Below are positions 44,256-54,052 of a stretch of DNA of 64,000 bases, piece by piece (position 1 is the first letter of the stretch; each line of letters opens with the position of its first letter). Under the pieces are notes generated by a model. That model was not told the DNA's origin, ran no database searches, and saw nothing but the letters and a program-made list of their open reading frames with translations. The stretch comes from Lotus japonicus. Its lineage: Eukaryota; Streptophyta; Magnoliopsida; Fabales; Fabaceae. The position numbers and the translations under genes are program-made. Location: the NCBI RefSeq assembly GCF_012489685.1, contig NC_080042.1:42336066-42400065 (forward strand). The letters run 5' to 3'.

Positions 44256-46498
44256 GTGCATGCTATGACTAGCTTCTTTCCGTCTGTGCCCATTAAGTTA
44301 GGTCTTCAGAGTCGTGTATTTGGTTGTTTCGCCTTTGTCCATGTTCATGGTCATCATCGGGGTAAGTTAGATTCTCGGGCTATTAAGTGTATCTTTATAG
44401 GATATGCCTCAGATAAAAAAGGATACAAGTGTTATCATCCTCCTAGTCGTCATGTCTATATATCCATGGATGTTACTTTTCTAGAATCAGAGTCTTTTTA
44501 TCTCAATCCTCAGCTTCAGGAGGGAATACTCAGGAAGATGAGTCTCCAGAATTGTCTGTTATTCCTCTTCTACGGGATCCCTTGATGCCTTCCTCCATTC
44601 CTATCACTGAGGACAGTGATGATGACGAAAATGGTCCTGAACTAGTACCAGATCAGAATGATGACAATGGTCCCGAAGTAGTACCAGATCAGAATAATGT
44701 TGACAGGTTCAGGATAAAGTACCAACGGAAAGTAAAACCCGTCCTGATCCAACAACAAGTCCAATTGTCTGATCCTGAGGTAAGTGTTCCGAACCCTGAG
44801 CCTAGTAATTCCTATGAGCATAACCTTGATGACTTACCTATTGTCTTACGAAAAGGAAAACGTTCTTGTGCCAAGTACCCTATATCCCAGTTTGTGTCTA
44901 CTCGCAATCTTTCTGTGCAGCATCAGAGTTTTATTTCAGCTATTGATTCTATTAGAGTCCCTACATCAGTACAAGAAGCATTAAAAGATAAGAACTGGAT
45001 TCAAGCCATGAATAAAGAGATGCATGCACTGGACAAAAATGGCACTTGGGAGATTGTTGAGAAGTCAAATGACAAAAGGACAGTAGGTTACAGGTGGATA
45101 TATACCGTGAAGTATCGATCTGATTTCACACTTGACAGGTATAAGGCAAGGCTAGTTCTAAAGGGATACACCCAGACTTATGGAATTGATTATGAAGAGA
45201 CATTTTCTCCAGTAGCAAAAATGAACACCGTAATGATCATTCTTTCCTTAGCAGCTCACTTTGACTGGGAGTAGCAATATTTTGATGTTAAAAATGCTTT
45301 CTTGCATGGAGATTTGGAGGAAGAGGTGTATATGGAGATTCCACCGGGGTATGACCCTACTTCAGGAAGAAATAGGGTGTGAAAACTGAAGAAGGCCCTA
45401 TATGGGCTCAAACAGTCACCCCGAGCTTGGTTTGGGAGATTCACTAATGTTATGGTGTCCCTGGGTTGTAAACAAAACCAAGATGATCATACCCTCTTTA
45501 TCAAACATACTCGAAATGGTAAACTCACACTTCTGTTAGTCTATGTAGACGATATGATCATTGTAGGTAATGATGAACTTGAGAAGCAGAATCTAAGGAA
45601 AGAGTTGGCAGCCCAATTTGAAATGAAGGACCTTGGAAAGTTGAAATATTTCCTAGGTATGAAGGTGGCATACTCGAAGCAAGGGATTTTCATATCTCAA
45701 AGAAAGTATGTCCTTGATCTTCTCAAAGAGACTGACAAATTGGGTTGTAAGCCCATTGGAGTGCCTATAGAGGAAAACCACAAGATTGGAAGTAGTGAGG
45801 AGGACCTTAGGGTTGGTAAGGCTCAATATCAGAGACTTGTGGGGAAGCTCATTTATCTATCTCACACTAGGCCTGACATAGCTTATCCTATTAGTGTTGT
45901 CAACCAATTCATGCATGACCCACAGGAGAAACACTTACAGGCTGTGGATAGAATCTTGCAGTATCTGAAGGCAAGTTTAGGGAGAGGTGTTCTATTAAAG
46001 AAGAGTGAGCAGTTATCTATGGAGGTTTATACTGATGCAGATTATGCAGGATCAATTGTTGACAAGAGATCCACTACAGGATATTGTATGTTCTTGGGTG
46101 TAAATTTAGTTACATGGAGGAGCAAGAAGCAGAATCTAGTTGCCAGATCAAGCGCAGAGGCAGAGTTCAGAGCCATGGCTCAAGGAGTTTGTGAACTTTT
46201 GTGGATGAAGATCATACTGGATGATTTGAAAATAAAGTATGAAGCTCTCATGAGACTCTTCTGTGATAATAAATCTTCCATTAGTATTGCTCACAATCCA
46301 GTCCAACACGACATAACAAAGCACATAGAGATAGACCGACACTTCATCAAAGAGAAATTGGATAGTGGTCTTATATCTACACAGTACGTCCCCTCAGGAC
46401 TTCAGTTGGCTGATGTGCTCACCAAAGGACTTCCCTTGGAGCAGTTTCGAGAGCTTACTTGCAAGCTGGGAATGATAGATATCCATTCACCAGCTTAA
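44256..46498 (+). pseudogene. Copia integrase end, reverse transcriptase and RNase H
   Basis: The integrase tail (GCFAFVHVHGHHRGKLDSRA, CIFIGYASDKKGYKCYHP) leads to a spacer and [33 protein letters not shown], a TAG at about 45272, [20 protein letters not shown], a TGA before KKALYGLKQSPRAW, and the YVDD box in LLVYVDDMIIVG (about 45541). RNase H follows (EVYTDADYAGS, SSAEAEFRAMAQG, FCDNKSS, ADVLTKGLP), uninterrupted from 45452 to 46498. The 3' half is much better preserved than the 5' half. Confidence 0.9.
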
Positions 46499-46501
46499 GG
46501 G

Positions 46502-46697
46502 GGTTGTAAATAAGGAATTAATATAAGAATTATTTATTAGAAGATTATATTCAGTATTAGGAGATTTATTCTCTTATTAGGAGATTGTGTACATAATTAG
46601 TTATTTCCTTATTTAGGATTAGTTTTCTTCTATATAATGTAATTACCCTTTGTATTCTGATCAAGAAATAATAATACAATTTCTCCTACTTTCTAGT
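46502..46697 (+). repeat. Copia 3' LTR
   Basis: This 196-base copy is preceded by a purine run (AAGGGG). Its first base is G where the left LTR has T. Confidence 0.88.
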
Positions 46698-46702
46698 CGG
46701 AC

Positions 46703-46840
46703 CAATGACTAGAGCAAGAGCAAAGAAAGTTAAGGAGGCCTTGCAGCAAGTTGTAGCAACAATTCTTGAAGGTGCTCCTAGTTTGGAGGACATGAAGCCT
46801 AAAATGGTTCATTGCATCATTCCAATGGAAGACCCTTGAT
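46703..46840 (+). pseudogene. Ty3/gypsy pol C-terminal remnant, right of the copia insertion
   Basis: The frame PMTRARAKKVKEALQQVV continues, codon for codon, from the remnant ending at 31690 once the copia element and one CGGAC are removed. It stops at about 46838. This motif is usual downstream of integrase in legume gypsy elements. Confidence 0.75.
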
Positions 46841-47095
46841 ACTATGTGGTCTGCCACCATCTTTTGATTTTGAATTCTGTCCAGTCTTTGAGTCTGTTTT
46901 CTTTTTCTCATATCTCGAGTTATAGATATCTTTTTTCAGGTGATTCTTGGGTCTAAATCGAAGTTTGGAAAGTCCTCTTTAGCCTCTTTTTGAAATCACG
47001 CAATTCCGAGTTCTCTGGCTCGAGTTACATCGAATCCTAATACGATCTGAAAATTCAAAGAGGCTTATTTCAGAACCTCATCAGGTGGTATTCAG
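46841..47095 (+). repeat. Probable gypsy LTR with following primer site
   Basis: Sequence after the pol remnant ends in CTCATCA and is followed by TGGTATTCAGAGC, which resembles an initiator-Met primer site. An LTR is expected here after pol. A primer site after it would imply a tandem or recombinant copy. The second LTR was not found. Confidence 0.4.
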
Positions 47096-48249
47096 AGCTT
47101 TGTTCTAGTGTTGGAATTGGAAGATTTTATCTCAACCTTTTGGGTGATTGTGTGCGCAAATTCTGGTAAAATTCTGTGACACTTTCTGTTTCCTTCATGA
47201 ATCGGTGCGTAATCTTTCCTTGTTGCACTTTCAAGTGAGCTGGTTTATTTTTTATTTTTTCCTATCCTAATAGTATCATATATTTATGTGGTGATCTTAA
47301 CCTGTTCGTACTTTGATGTGTTTGGACTGAAATATGATAATTTATGTCAATTGTTGTGCTGATCATAAAAACCACATCTGAATCAATAGATAAAATTGTG
47401 GTGATCGAAGAAAAAAAAGGACTGGTTCTTGAAGTTCACATTTCCAGCCATATCAATTCTCTTTGGATATTAAAAATTATAGAGGCTTGGTATCAGTCAT
47501 TAGCTCTTTTCTTTTGTCTTCTTGTTCCTTTATCAATTTGAAACTTAGTTAATTGGCTGCACTGATTTGCTCTTGTGGGGTTCTAATTGACATTGTTTCT
47601 TGATTCTTCAAACCAATCAGACTATTCTAGTGCTTCCTTATAATTACGCAGCACTTGTGCTTCCCATTGTTTTTTCTTCTATCTGTGCAATATAATTGGG
47701 TCTTCTTGTTCCTCTTCATACACTGTGCAGAGTCTATTCCAGTTACAAATTCAGATTGTGGGATTCTTGGTTGGTTGTGATTCATTTAAGGACCCAAAGA
47801 GACTATGAGCCTAGCTACAAGCCTACAAGGCTACAACCCTAATTTTCGTTTAAGAATATAATATGGGGAAAAGTGCAAAATTCTAAAAAGGTACAATTTA
47901 TATTGGAGCAACCAGTTTTGTACAAAAGAGACGTATATAAAATATATTATGATATATATTTGATTTAGCCAACACTAGTAATATTAACACCTCAAGCATG
48001 GGCGGACATATATATGAATCCAAATCTGTTGAATCAATCATGTTATGATGTTCTACACCCTAGGTCTTTCTGTTACTTCATCCGGCTTATGTTCTTCATG
48101 TAGCATTCAGACCGAATGACTCTATGAAATTACGTCGCTACTTCCACTTAGTACGGGTAACGTAGGAGACATCTCTATTTTTTCCAGAGGAATCCCTTAG
48201 AATTATCCTTAACTGACTATTTCCTTTATGAAATAAGAGAAATTAATAA
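47096..48249. other. Intergenic DNA, no gene seen
   Basis: This mixed AT-rich sequence carries only short frames. It may be part of the internal region of the older gypsy element on its left. I recognise nothing specific. Confidence 0.4.
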
Positions 48250-48583
48250 TGAGGATTCCCTCAATTGTTAAAAGACTTGATCATGCCATTTTCACCATCT
48301 AACTATTGATTTAATTATCTTTTATTTATTTAATTATTAAACACACAAAACTAAATAGTGAGATGATGAAACTTGGAGCCGGGATCCTCTCAAGTGTAAA
48401 AAAACTTGAGAGTGTCAAGTTTTACCATCTCACCATTAACTTTTGTGTTGTGTAGATAATAAATGAAAAATAAAATAAAATAAAATTAATGGTGAGATGA
48501 TGAAACTTGACACTCTCAAGTTTTTTTACACATGAGAGGATCCAAGTTGACATCAAGTTTTCTTGCAATTGAGAAGATCTGTC
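48250..48583. mobile_element. Outer MITE, split by a MITE of the same family
   Basis: The left arm (GAGGATTCCCTCAATTGTTA, then GACTTGATCATG) pairs with the right arm (CATCAAGTTTTCTTGCAATTGAG, then AAGATC) as an inverted repeat. The right half is split by the inner element at 48382-48543. Arms are similar but diverged. Confidence 0.55.
48382..48543. mobile_element. Inner MITE, 162 bp with about 60-bp inverted repeats
   Basis: The ends GGATCCTCTCAAGTGTAAAA and its complement TTTTACACATGAGAGGATCC match with one mismatch. The arms continue through CTTGAGAGTGTCAAGTTT and CATCTCACCATTAA almost to the middle. It is non-coding and has no clear target duplication. Confidence 0.75.
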
Positions 48584-48676
48584 TCATCATGGCACAAATA
48601 ACAATTAAAGACCATGGAGTCACCCATTTTCAAGCATAATTGATAACTTCAGGATCCGGTATTGACACTTCCTTGC

Positions 48677-51600
48677 TTATTTCCTGCAAAATATTGATCT
48701 AGTCATGGTTTCACCTTAAAATTATAAGAAATTGAACAATTTTGTTCCCGCATAGACAAATTAAACTATACCTCTTGATATTATTGAACAGGCTGTTGAA
48801 CCCACTTGTAGGGCCATTTTTGTAGGAGGCAGCATCCGTGAGCATCTTCACATTGTTGTTTGGAAGCAATGGCATATCACAGGCAGCTTTGGATTCTTTA
48901 GTTGAATATATGTCCGGAAGAGATGGTATTTCACATGCAGCTTTGAATTTAATATTATTGGGTCCTGAAAGTTAGTAACTAATGAGTAACAGGTCATGCA
49001 TGGACAAAATTTGCCAAATTGCGCTAAACTAAAGGATGTGTTGCTGTAATTTTGAATTTAAGAATATTTTTTTGCGCACGCTCTAAGGATATCTCCGGCT
49101 AACTCGCACTTGTCGTCATTGTAGTCCATCGTTTCGAGTTGTTGGATGAAAATCAAATGACTCGGATTTCAAGTTGTCTAATCTTCAACCAACTGCTTCA
49201 AATGACTACCAGAGTGACTTCATGCATAGATTTTTTATTGTAGGAAATCGTAATTGACACCTAAAGATCATTGAAATAGGTTTTATCACTCCCAATAAAG
49301 CTTTTTCATACACGACCAAGGACCAAACATATACTTTAAGGATGAATTTGGATAAACATGCAAGGAAAACACAATTAAACTTCTGTTCTATAAAGAAGAA
49401 CTTAATGCAATAACACTGAATCACATCATTTCATTGATACGAACTTTCTTTAAATGCAATAACACTGAAAAAAGAAAAATGATAAAAATTCTCTAAATAA
49501 AAACTAATCAGAAGTAATAACAACTCATTACTTCCTACTTTATTTTACTTGTACTTGAGAAAAGAAACAACTGTGACTGATAAACTCTAACTAGTAGCAA
49601 ATAATGCATATTCTCAGCACTCCTCTTTGCATTAGTAGCAACAAACTCCAAGTTTCTCTCTTAAGATTTCAAATCTGTCTTAGGCAATCGCTTTGTGAGA
49701 AGGTTTGCCAATTGGTTTTCCATCCTACAATACTACAGCAAGACTTCTCCCTTTTGTTGGACTTCGCAGAGAAAATAAAAATTTACATTGATGTGCTTAG
49801 TCTTTCCTTGGAAAACTAGATTGCAAGAAATTGAGATTGCGGCTTGGTTATCCACATAAACCTTCATGCTTTCCTTCTGTTCAAGCTGTAAATCAGATAT
49901 AACTTCCTAATCCATATGGCTTTATTAAATACTTCAGTTGCTGCAATGAACTCCGCTTCTGCAGTAGTTTGAGCTATAATTTCTTGCTTTTTTAGTTCCA
50001 GCAAAATACTCTGGAACGAAGTGAAAACAATACCCTGAGGTGCTTTTCATGTCTTCAACAGATCCAACCCAACTCTATCTTAAAAACCATGGAAATTAAA
50101 ATCCTGGTCTTTCTGAAACATGATTCTATAGTTAACAATCCCCCATATCTTAGCACTCTTTTGCTGCCCCAAGATGTTCTTCACTAGAACAAGGCAATAA
50201 TATGGAAAGAACACTAACAGCCTGCAAAATATCAGGCCCTGTAGATGTTGGATACAACAAACATGTAGTTAAACCTTTATAAAAAGTCTCTTCCGACTTT
50301 ACCGGAAGATCTTTGTTACGACCAAGAATCAGAGAGGGAGAAAGAGGAAGAATATCAGAGAGAATAGGGGGATAGAGAAGTGTTTCATTATCACAACTAT
50401 CAACAACATAACTATTCTACAAGGCCTAAGCCTATTTATATAGGCACCCCTAATATATCGTAACATATCCCTCCCCTTAAAATTTTCCTTGTCCTCAAGG
50501 AAACTCGAAAAATCCAATCAACAAAATGAACAACTAAACTAAATGATACAAGACTAAAAAAAAAAATTGACACGGGCTCCAAAACAAGGAAGAGAAAGCA
50601 AAAGTAGCAACAATTTCCCTTGTAGCCTAATAGCCTTCTAAATCTAAACCCATAAAGACATGCATCTCTAGGCCTTTGTTTTTGTGTTTCCTGCAAGAGC
50701 CACCAGCAGCAGCAAGGCCCAACTCCTTTGAGCAGTTTGGGCTTGGCCCATTCCAATGGGAAAAAGGTTGTCCAACGTTTTCCCTCTCACTTGTTCCATG
50801 TCCCTATGCGAAGTCCTCTTCCAACGCTTGCACGACTTGCACCATGCCGCAATATCAAGTTGCCCCCACCACGGAATCAGACCCACCGCCACATCTGGTG
50901 GCTTCGCCGGTGGCCTCCTCGCCATCACCATCTTGCAAGAGCCGCCGGTCAAGAAGCTTGGAACTCCACCGTGGACGAACACGTTTGGCGGCTTCGCTGG
51001 TGGCCGTGTGGCCAAGACTGGCGGAATGTCTCCGGTCAAGACGCATGGAACAAGGATCACCGTAGCAAGGAGCGAATCTGGTGGTTTCCGCGGCGGTCTT
51101 CTCACACCGTCGGATTCAGAATCCTCAACACGAGACCAAACGATGCCGAAGGACATGGAATCGCCGTCGTAATTGCCCAGAACGCCGCTGTGAAGCTCTG
51201 AATTCCCAATCTGTGACTCAATTGCGAACCCTAATTTTCCAATTTGGGAATGCACGAACTTGTGAATTTGGGGAAGAAAGAATCTTGATTCACGAGTTTG
51301 AAGCAGAACATCGTCAATTTGAGGAAGAACGGTGTCAGTTGGGGAAAGACTGCCGTCAAGAACCGTCGCCGGAATGATTTCGGGAAGTTCGCCGTCGATA
51401 ACCATCGCCGGCTCGTCCTCCTCCTTCACCATCATCACACATTCCGCCTCTGAGAGCGCCTCTGCGTCACGTTCTGCCTCCGCCGCGAGTCGCTCCGCCG
51501 CCGCTGCCGCTTTGGCTTCGTACCGCTCGTACGCCGCCATGTACTGCTCGTATTCGACCATGTGCCGCTCATACGCCGCTGCCGCTTCTTCTCGCAGGCG

Positions 51601-53697
51601 AACTTCTTCACGTCGGCGAGCTGCTTCATGGGAACGCTTCAGGGATTCATCAAGCCTGTCGAGGGCTTTCCACCAATCTGCATCCATTTTTTCTTTTTTG
51701 ATTTTCTGGTTCAGGTGCACCGGATCGGTGCTCTGATACCAATGTTACGACCAAGAATCAGAGAGGGAGAAAGAGGAAGAATATCAGAGAGAATAGGGGG
51801 ATAGAGAAGTGTTTCATTATCACAACTATCAACAACATAACTATTCTACAAGGCCTAAGCCTATTTATATAGGCACCCCTAATATATCGTAACAATCTTG
51901 GAGAGTACATGCTCATTCACAATTGCAATTGGGGAGGTATTCAGCCCAAATTTCATCATTTTGAAATGAACTGTATTATTATTTGTCTCATGGGAATCGA
52001 TGAGTCATATTCCAAAATGAGAGGAGAAATCCTCTTGATTTATCACATCCAACCCATTAATCATGTCTTTTCCTTTGTGGCCTAAGAAGAGAAGCAATGA
52101 GAAATAGGTAGCAAGCCCTATTCTACTAAGAGCTCTATAGAATATGTTGTTCAAACTGCTGGAAATTACAAATCAAGTCAACAAGCAAATATACGCCCAT
52201 CGGTGCATTATTGGCCACAGCAGGGATAAGTCTTGCAAGCTGCAAGGTAGCCATACTAGGCACAATAAAGCAAGAAATTCACAGCAGAACTCAAGTCATC
52301 AAGTGACATCAGATTCAACTTCCAAGAGTCCACCTTAACTCATTTACAATTAGTATCTGGATTTGAAGTCCATTTAGTAAACATAGATACCACATGCTTC
52401 CATTCCCAAATTTGAAACTTCTTCGACCCAACCTTCCAATAGTTGTATCTGCCATAGGGTCTTTCCAACTAGATACTACATTCATTTCTACCTTTATTCA
52501 CTTCTCTGTACTTAAAATCACAAATTATTGTAACCATAACCTCAATTTATAACATAAGAGGCTCTTGAGAACAAAAGAGAGAAATTGAGGAATAATTTTG
52601 CATAATGCTGTCAATAAAATTTTGTTGAACATTAAGATATATTCTAACAATTCTGTTACATAACATACTGAAGCAGGTACTTGCTCATTGCTATATGGCA
52701 TACTCTTGCCAAATTTGGTCATGTAGGATTGAGCTCCAATATTATGAAGTTAAGATCGATTGATTCTGATCTATGAAGTATTCAATATCTTCATATAAGA
52801 AGGGTGAATTTAAATGTTAATAAAATTATAAACTGATTTTAAAGTTTGAGTTTTGAAGTTGTTCCTAAATTAGACCATGCCATAAAATACATTTGACTAT
52901 ATATGGTAACTGATTTTGACAATACCTTGTTTAATTTCAGAAAACACTTCAGTGAACATGTTAAGAGGGTTGTCTGGTATGAAACCAAGTCTCTTAAGTT
53001 GCATGCTAAACTGTTGAGTACCAGAAGATCCAAGGTTTCTGAAAAATTCATTTGAAAGCAAAGCCGCCCGCAATGTTGGAGCCTTGCGTATTTCAAATCC
53101 TACAAGAAAATACCTCAAACGATTAAAATAAAGTATAACTAATATTCAAAGCACCCTTAATTTTATCATATTAACCTCTCTAATTCTACACCCGTTGAAA
53201 AACCACAGTGAAGACCAAAATCAAAGTGGATAGAAACAACTACTTTTGGCACTGTCCACCATTATTTTGTTCTCACCATTCTTTTTCAAACATGCACTAA
53301 AGCTTCCATAAGCCCAAGAAAAATTTGGAAAGTGTGATGTCAAAACTTTCAATTTCAAAATACTATATATATGTTGATTCTCAGAAGTTTATCACCCTTG
53401 ATATGAACATCTTTTAATCCAATACTTCAAACATTAATACATAGAAGAAAGAATATTCTCCAATAATTGTTATGTACTTTAGTAAGACATGAACAAGTTT
53501 AATATGAAATCAACAATAATTGTGCAGTCAAGAACAAAGTCATGATCTAAAGAGAAGATACCTAGATCAAAATGAATTGGCCTACTATCTCCATGGGTTA
53601 GCTGCTGCAACTGGCTTTTGATATTCTCTGCGGCCAAGGTTGGAAGTTTCAGCTTGGCTATCCGAAAGTGTTTCTTCTGTGCTGTAGTGTCTGCCAT
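48677..53697 (-). CDS. Four-exon gene of unknown function (about 169 aa)
   Basis: I do not recognise this protein. Exon 1 (53697-53562) starts at an ATG with MADTTAQKKHFRIAKLKLPT. Exon 2 (53099-52926) encodes FEIRKAPTLRAALLSNEF and GFIPDNPLNMFTEVF. Exon 3 (48964-48772) encodes KAACEIPSLPDIYSTKES and KAACDMPLLPNNNVKM, an internal duplication of a KAACxxPxLP motif. A short last exon (48683-48677) gives a stop after two codons; the frame there depends on the acceptor chosen. All internal junctions have GT/AG ends, and exons 1-3 join in consistent phase 1 without stops, which supports a real gene. It is soluble by composition, with no signal peptide or membrane helix. Intron 2 is 4 kb because of a copia remnant and a young LTR element. 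The last exon is the least certain part. Confidence 0.6.
49550..50308 (-). pseudogene. Ty1/copia RT-RNase H remnant in intron 2
   Basis: Minus-strand pieces read LTTCLLYPTSTGPDILQAVS, SWVGSVEDMKSTSGYCFHFV, KVYVDNQAAISISCN and GKTKHINV, which are in copia RNase H order, with many stops and frameshifts. The young LTR element at 50314 inserted just upstream of these motifs. The copia origin of 51900-52330, on its other side, is possible but not shown. Confidence 0.75.
50314..50465 (-). repeat. 3' LTR of the small element
   Basis: This LTR is 152 bases, identical to the right copy by direct comparison. TG...CA ends are present. Confidence 0.95.
50668..51687 (-). CDS. Uncharacterised protein of the small LTR element (339 aa)
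   Basis: I start it at the ATG at 51687 (MDADWWKALDRLDESLK). The frame is open a further 11 codons upstream, but that reaches the primer site. Residues 1 to about 85 form a charged Ala/Glu/Arg coiled coil with YERHMVEYEQYMAAYERYE repeats. An acidic linker follows, then three copies of a Pro-rich motif (RRPPRKPPDS, TRPPAKPPNV, RRPPAKPPDV) about 40 residues apart, and a C-terminal CKSCKRW. There is no zinc knuckle of gag type and no catalytic motif. The start resembles the N-termini of some gypsy gag proteins (MDADWWK-like), so it may be a rebuilt gag fragment fused to other sequence. It has no stop or frameshift. The TATA box in the LTR would drive it. Confidence 0.7.
   Translation of the reverse strand: MDADWWKALDRLDESLKRSHEAARRREEVRLREEAAAAYERHMVEYEQYMAAYERYEAKAAAAAERLAAEAERDAEALSEAECVMMVKEEDEPAMVIDGELPEIIPATVLDGSLSPTDTVLPQIDDVLLQTRESRFFLPQIHKFVHSQIGKLGFAIESQIGNSELHSGVLGNYDGDSMSFGIVWSRVEDSESDGVRRPPRKPPDSLLATVILVPCVLTGDIPPVLATRPPAKPPNVFVHGGVPSFLTGGSCKMVMARRPPAKPPDVAVGLIPWWGQLDIAAWCKSCKRWKRTSHRDMEQVRGKTLDNLFPIGMGQAQTAQRSWALLLLVALAGNTKTKA
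51743..51894 (-). repeat. 5' LTR of the small element
   Basis: On the minus strand TATATAAATA (51862-51871) is a strong TATA box inside this LTR. The primer site lies at about 51728-51741. Confidence 0.95.
51900..52925. other. Intron 2 DNA between the small LTR element and exon 2
   Basis: This stretch belongs to the expanded intron of the unknown gene. The left third may continue the copia remnant, but frames are too broken to assign. No other gene is seen. Confidence 0.4.
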
Positions 53698-54043
53698 AGT
53701 TGAATTCCTTGGGTAAGAAGAAGCACTGAAGACTGACTCTCAGAGAGCCTCAGATGCAGTTGCAGCTGACTTTTTCCACTTTATATGACATTCAAAATTA
53801 TTACAAAACTATATCACTCCCTTTTAATACTCAATTTTACTTTAAGAACATGTTTAAGGCTATCTCACTAGTTTGTTATCACTAACCAATAAGGCCCTAT
53901 TGTATTATTCATTCAAGGAAGTTTAGGAGACACTTCAAATAGCATCGAAATAAGGTTTAAAATAACATTTTCACACATATGATTAAAATAATATATTTTC
54001 ACTTAACCCATATGAAACTGTTGAGCATACAACCAAAATTGAA
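53698..54043. other. Upstream region of the unknown gene
   Basis: This is the short region between the ATG at 53697 and the Pack-MULE-like element. It should hold the promoter. On the minus strand an AT-rich TATAAAGTGG-like motif near 53780 could serve as a TATA box. The MULE insertion is only about 350 bases from the start codon. Confidence 0.35.
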
Positions 54044-54052
54044 TTACAAATA

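Larger units (their letters stand above)
31691..46697 (+). mobile_element. Ty1/copia retrotransposon, interrupted by a chromovirus
   Basis: LTRs of 195-196 bases lie at 31691-31885 and 46502-46697, flanked by the duplication CGGAC (31686-31690, 46698-46702). A primer-site-like TGGTATATCAGAG follows the left LTR, and a purine tract (AAGGGG) precedes the right one. gag, protease, integrase, RT and RNase H are all present in copia order on the plus strand, with several stops and frameshifts. The LTRs differ by about three substitutions and one indel. Without the inserted chromovirus the element is about 5.4 kb. Confidence 0.92.
50314..51894 (-). mobile_element. Small LTR element, 1581 bp, identical LTRs, one ORF
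   Basis: Identical 152-base LTRs (TGTTACGACC...ATCGTAACA) at 50314-50465 and 51743-51894 are flanked by ATCTT (50309-50313, 51895-51899). On the minus strand a perfect TGGTATCAGAGCAC primer site adjoins the right LTR, and a purine tract (AAGGGGAGGGATA) adjoins the left. Between them lies a single open frame (50668-51687) with no RT, protease or integrase. The element is therefore non-autonomous, yet with every cis signal in place and no LTR difference it has moved very recently. It is larger than classical TRIMs and codes for a protein I cannot place. Confidence 0.93.

Noticed and set aside
50728..51201. Plus-strand frame opposite the small LTR element's ORF
   Set aside because: Its composition mirrors the GC-rich, Pro-repeat minus-strand ORF; LTR, primer site and purine tract all define the minus strand as coding.
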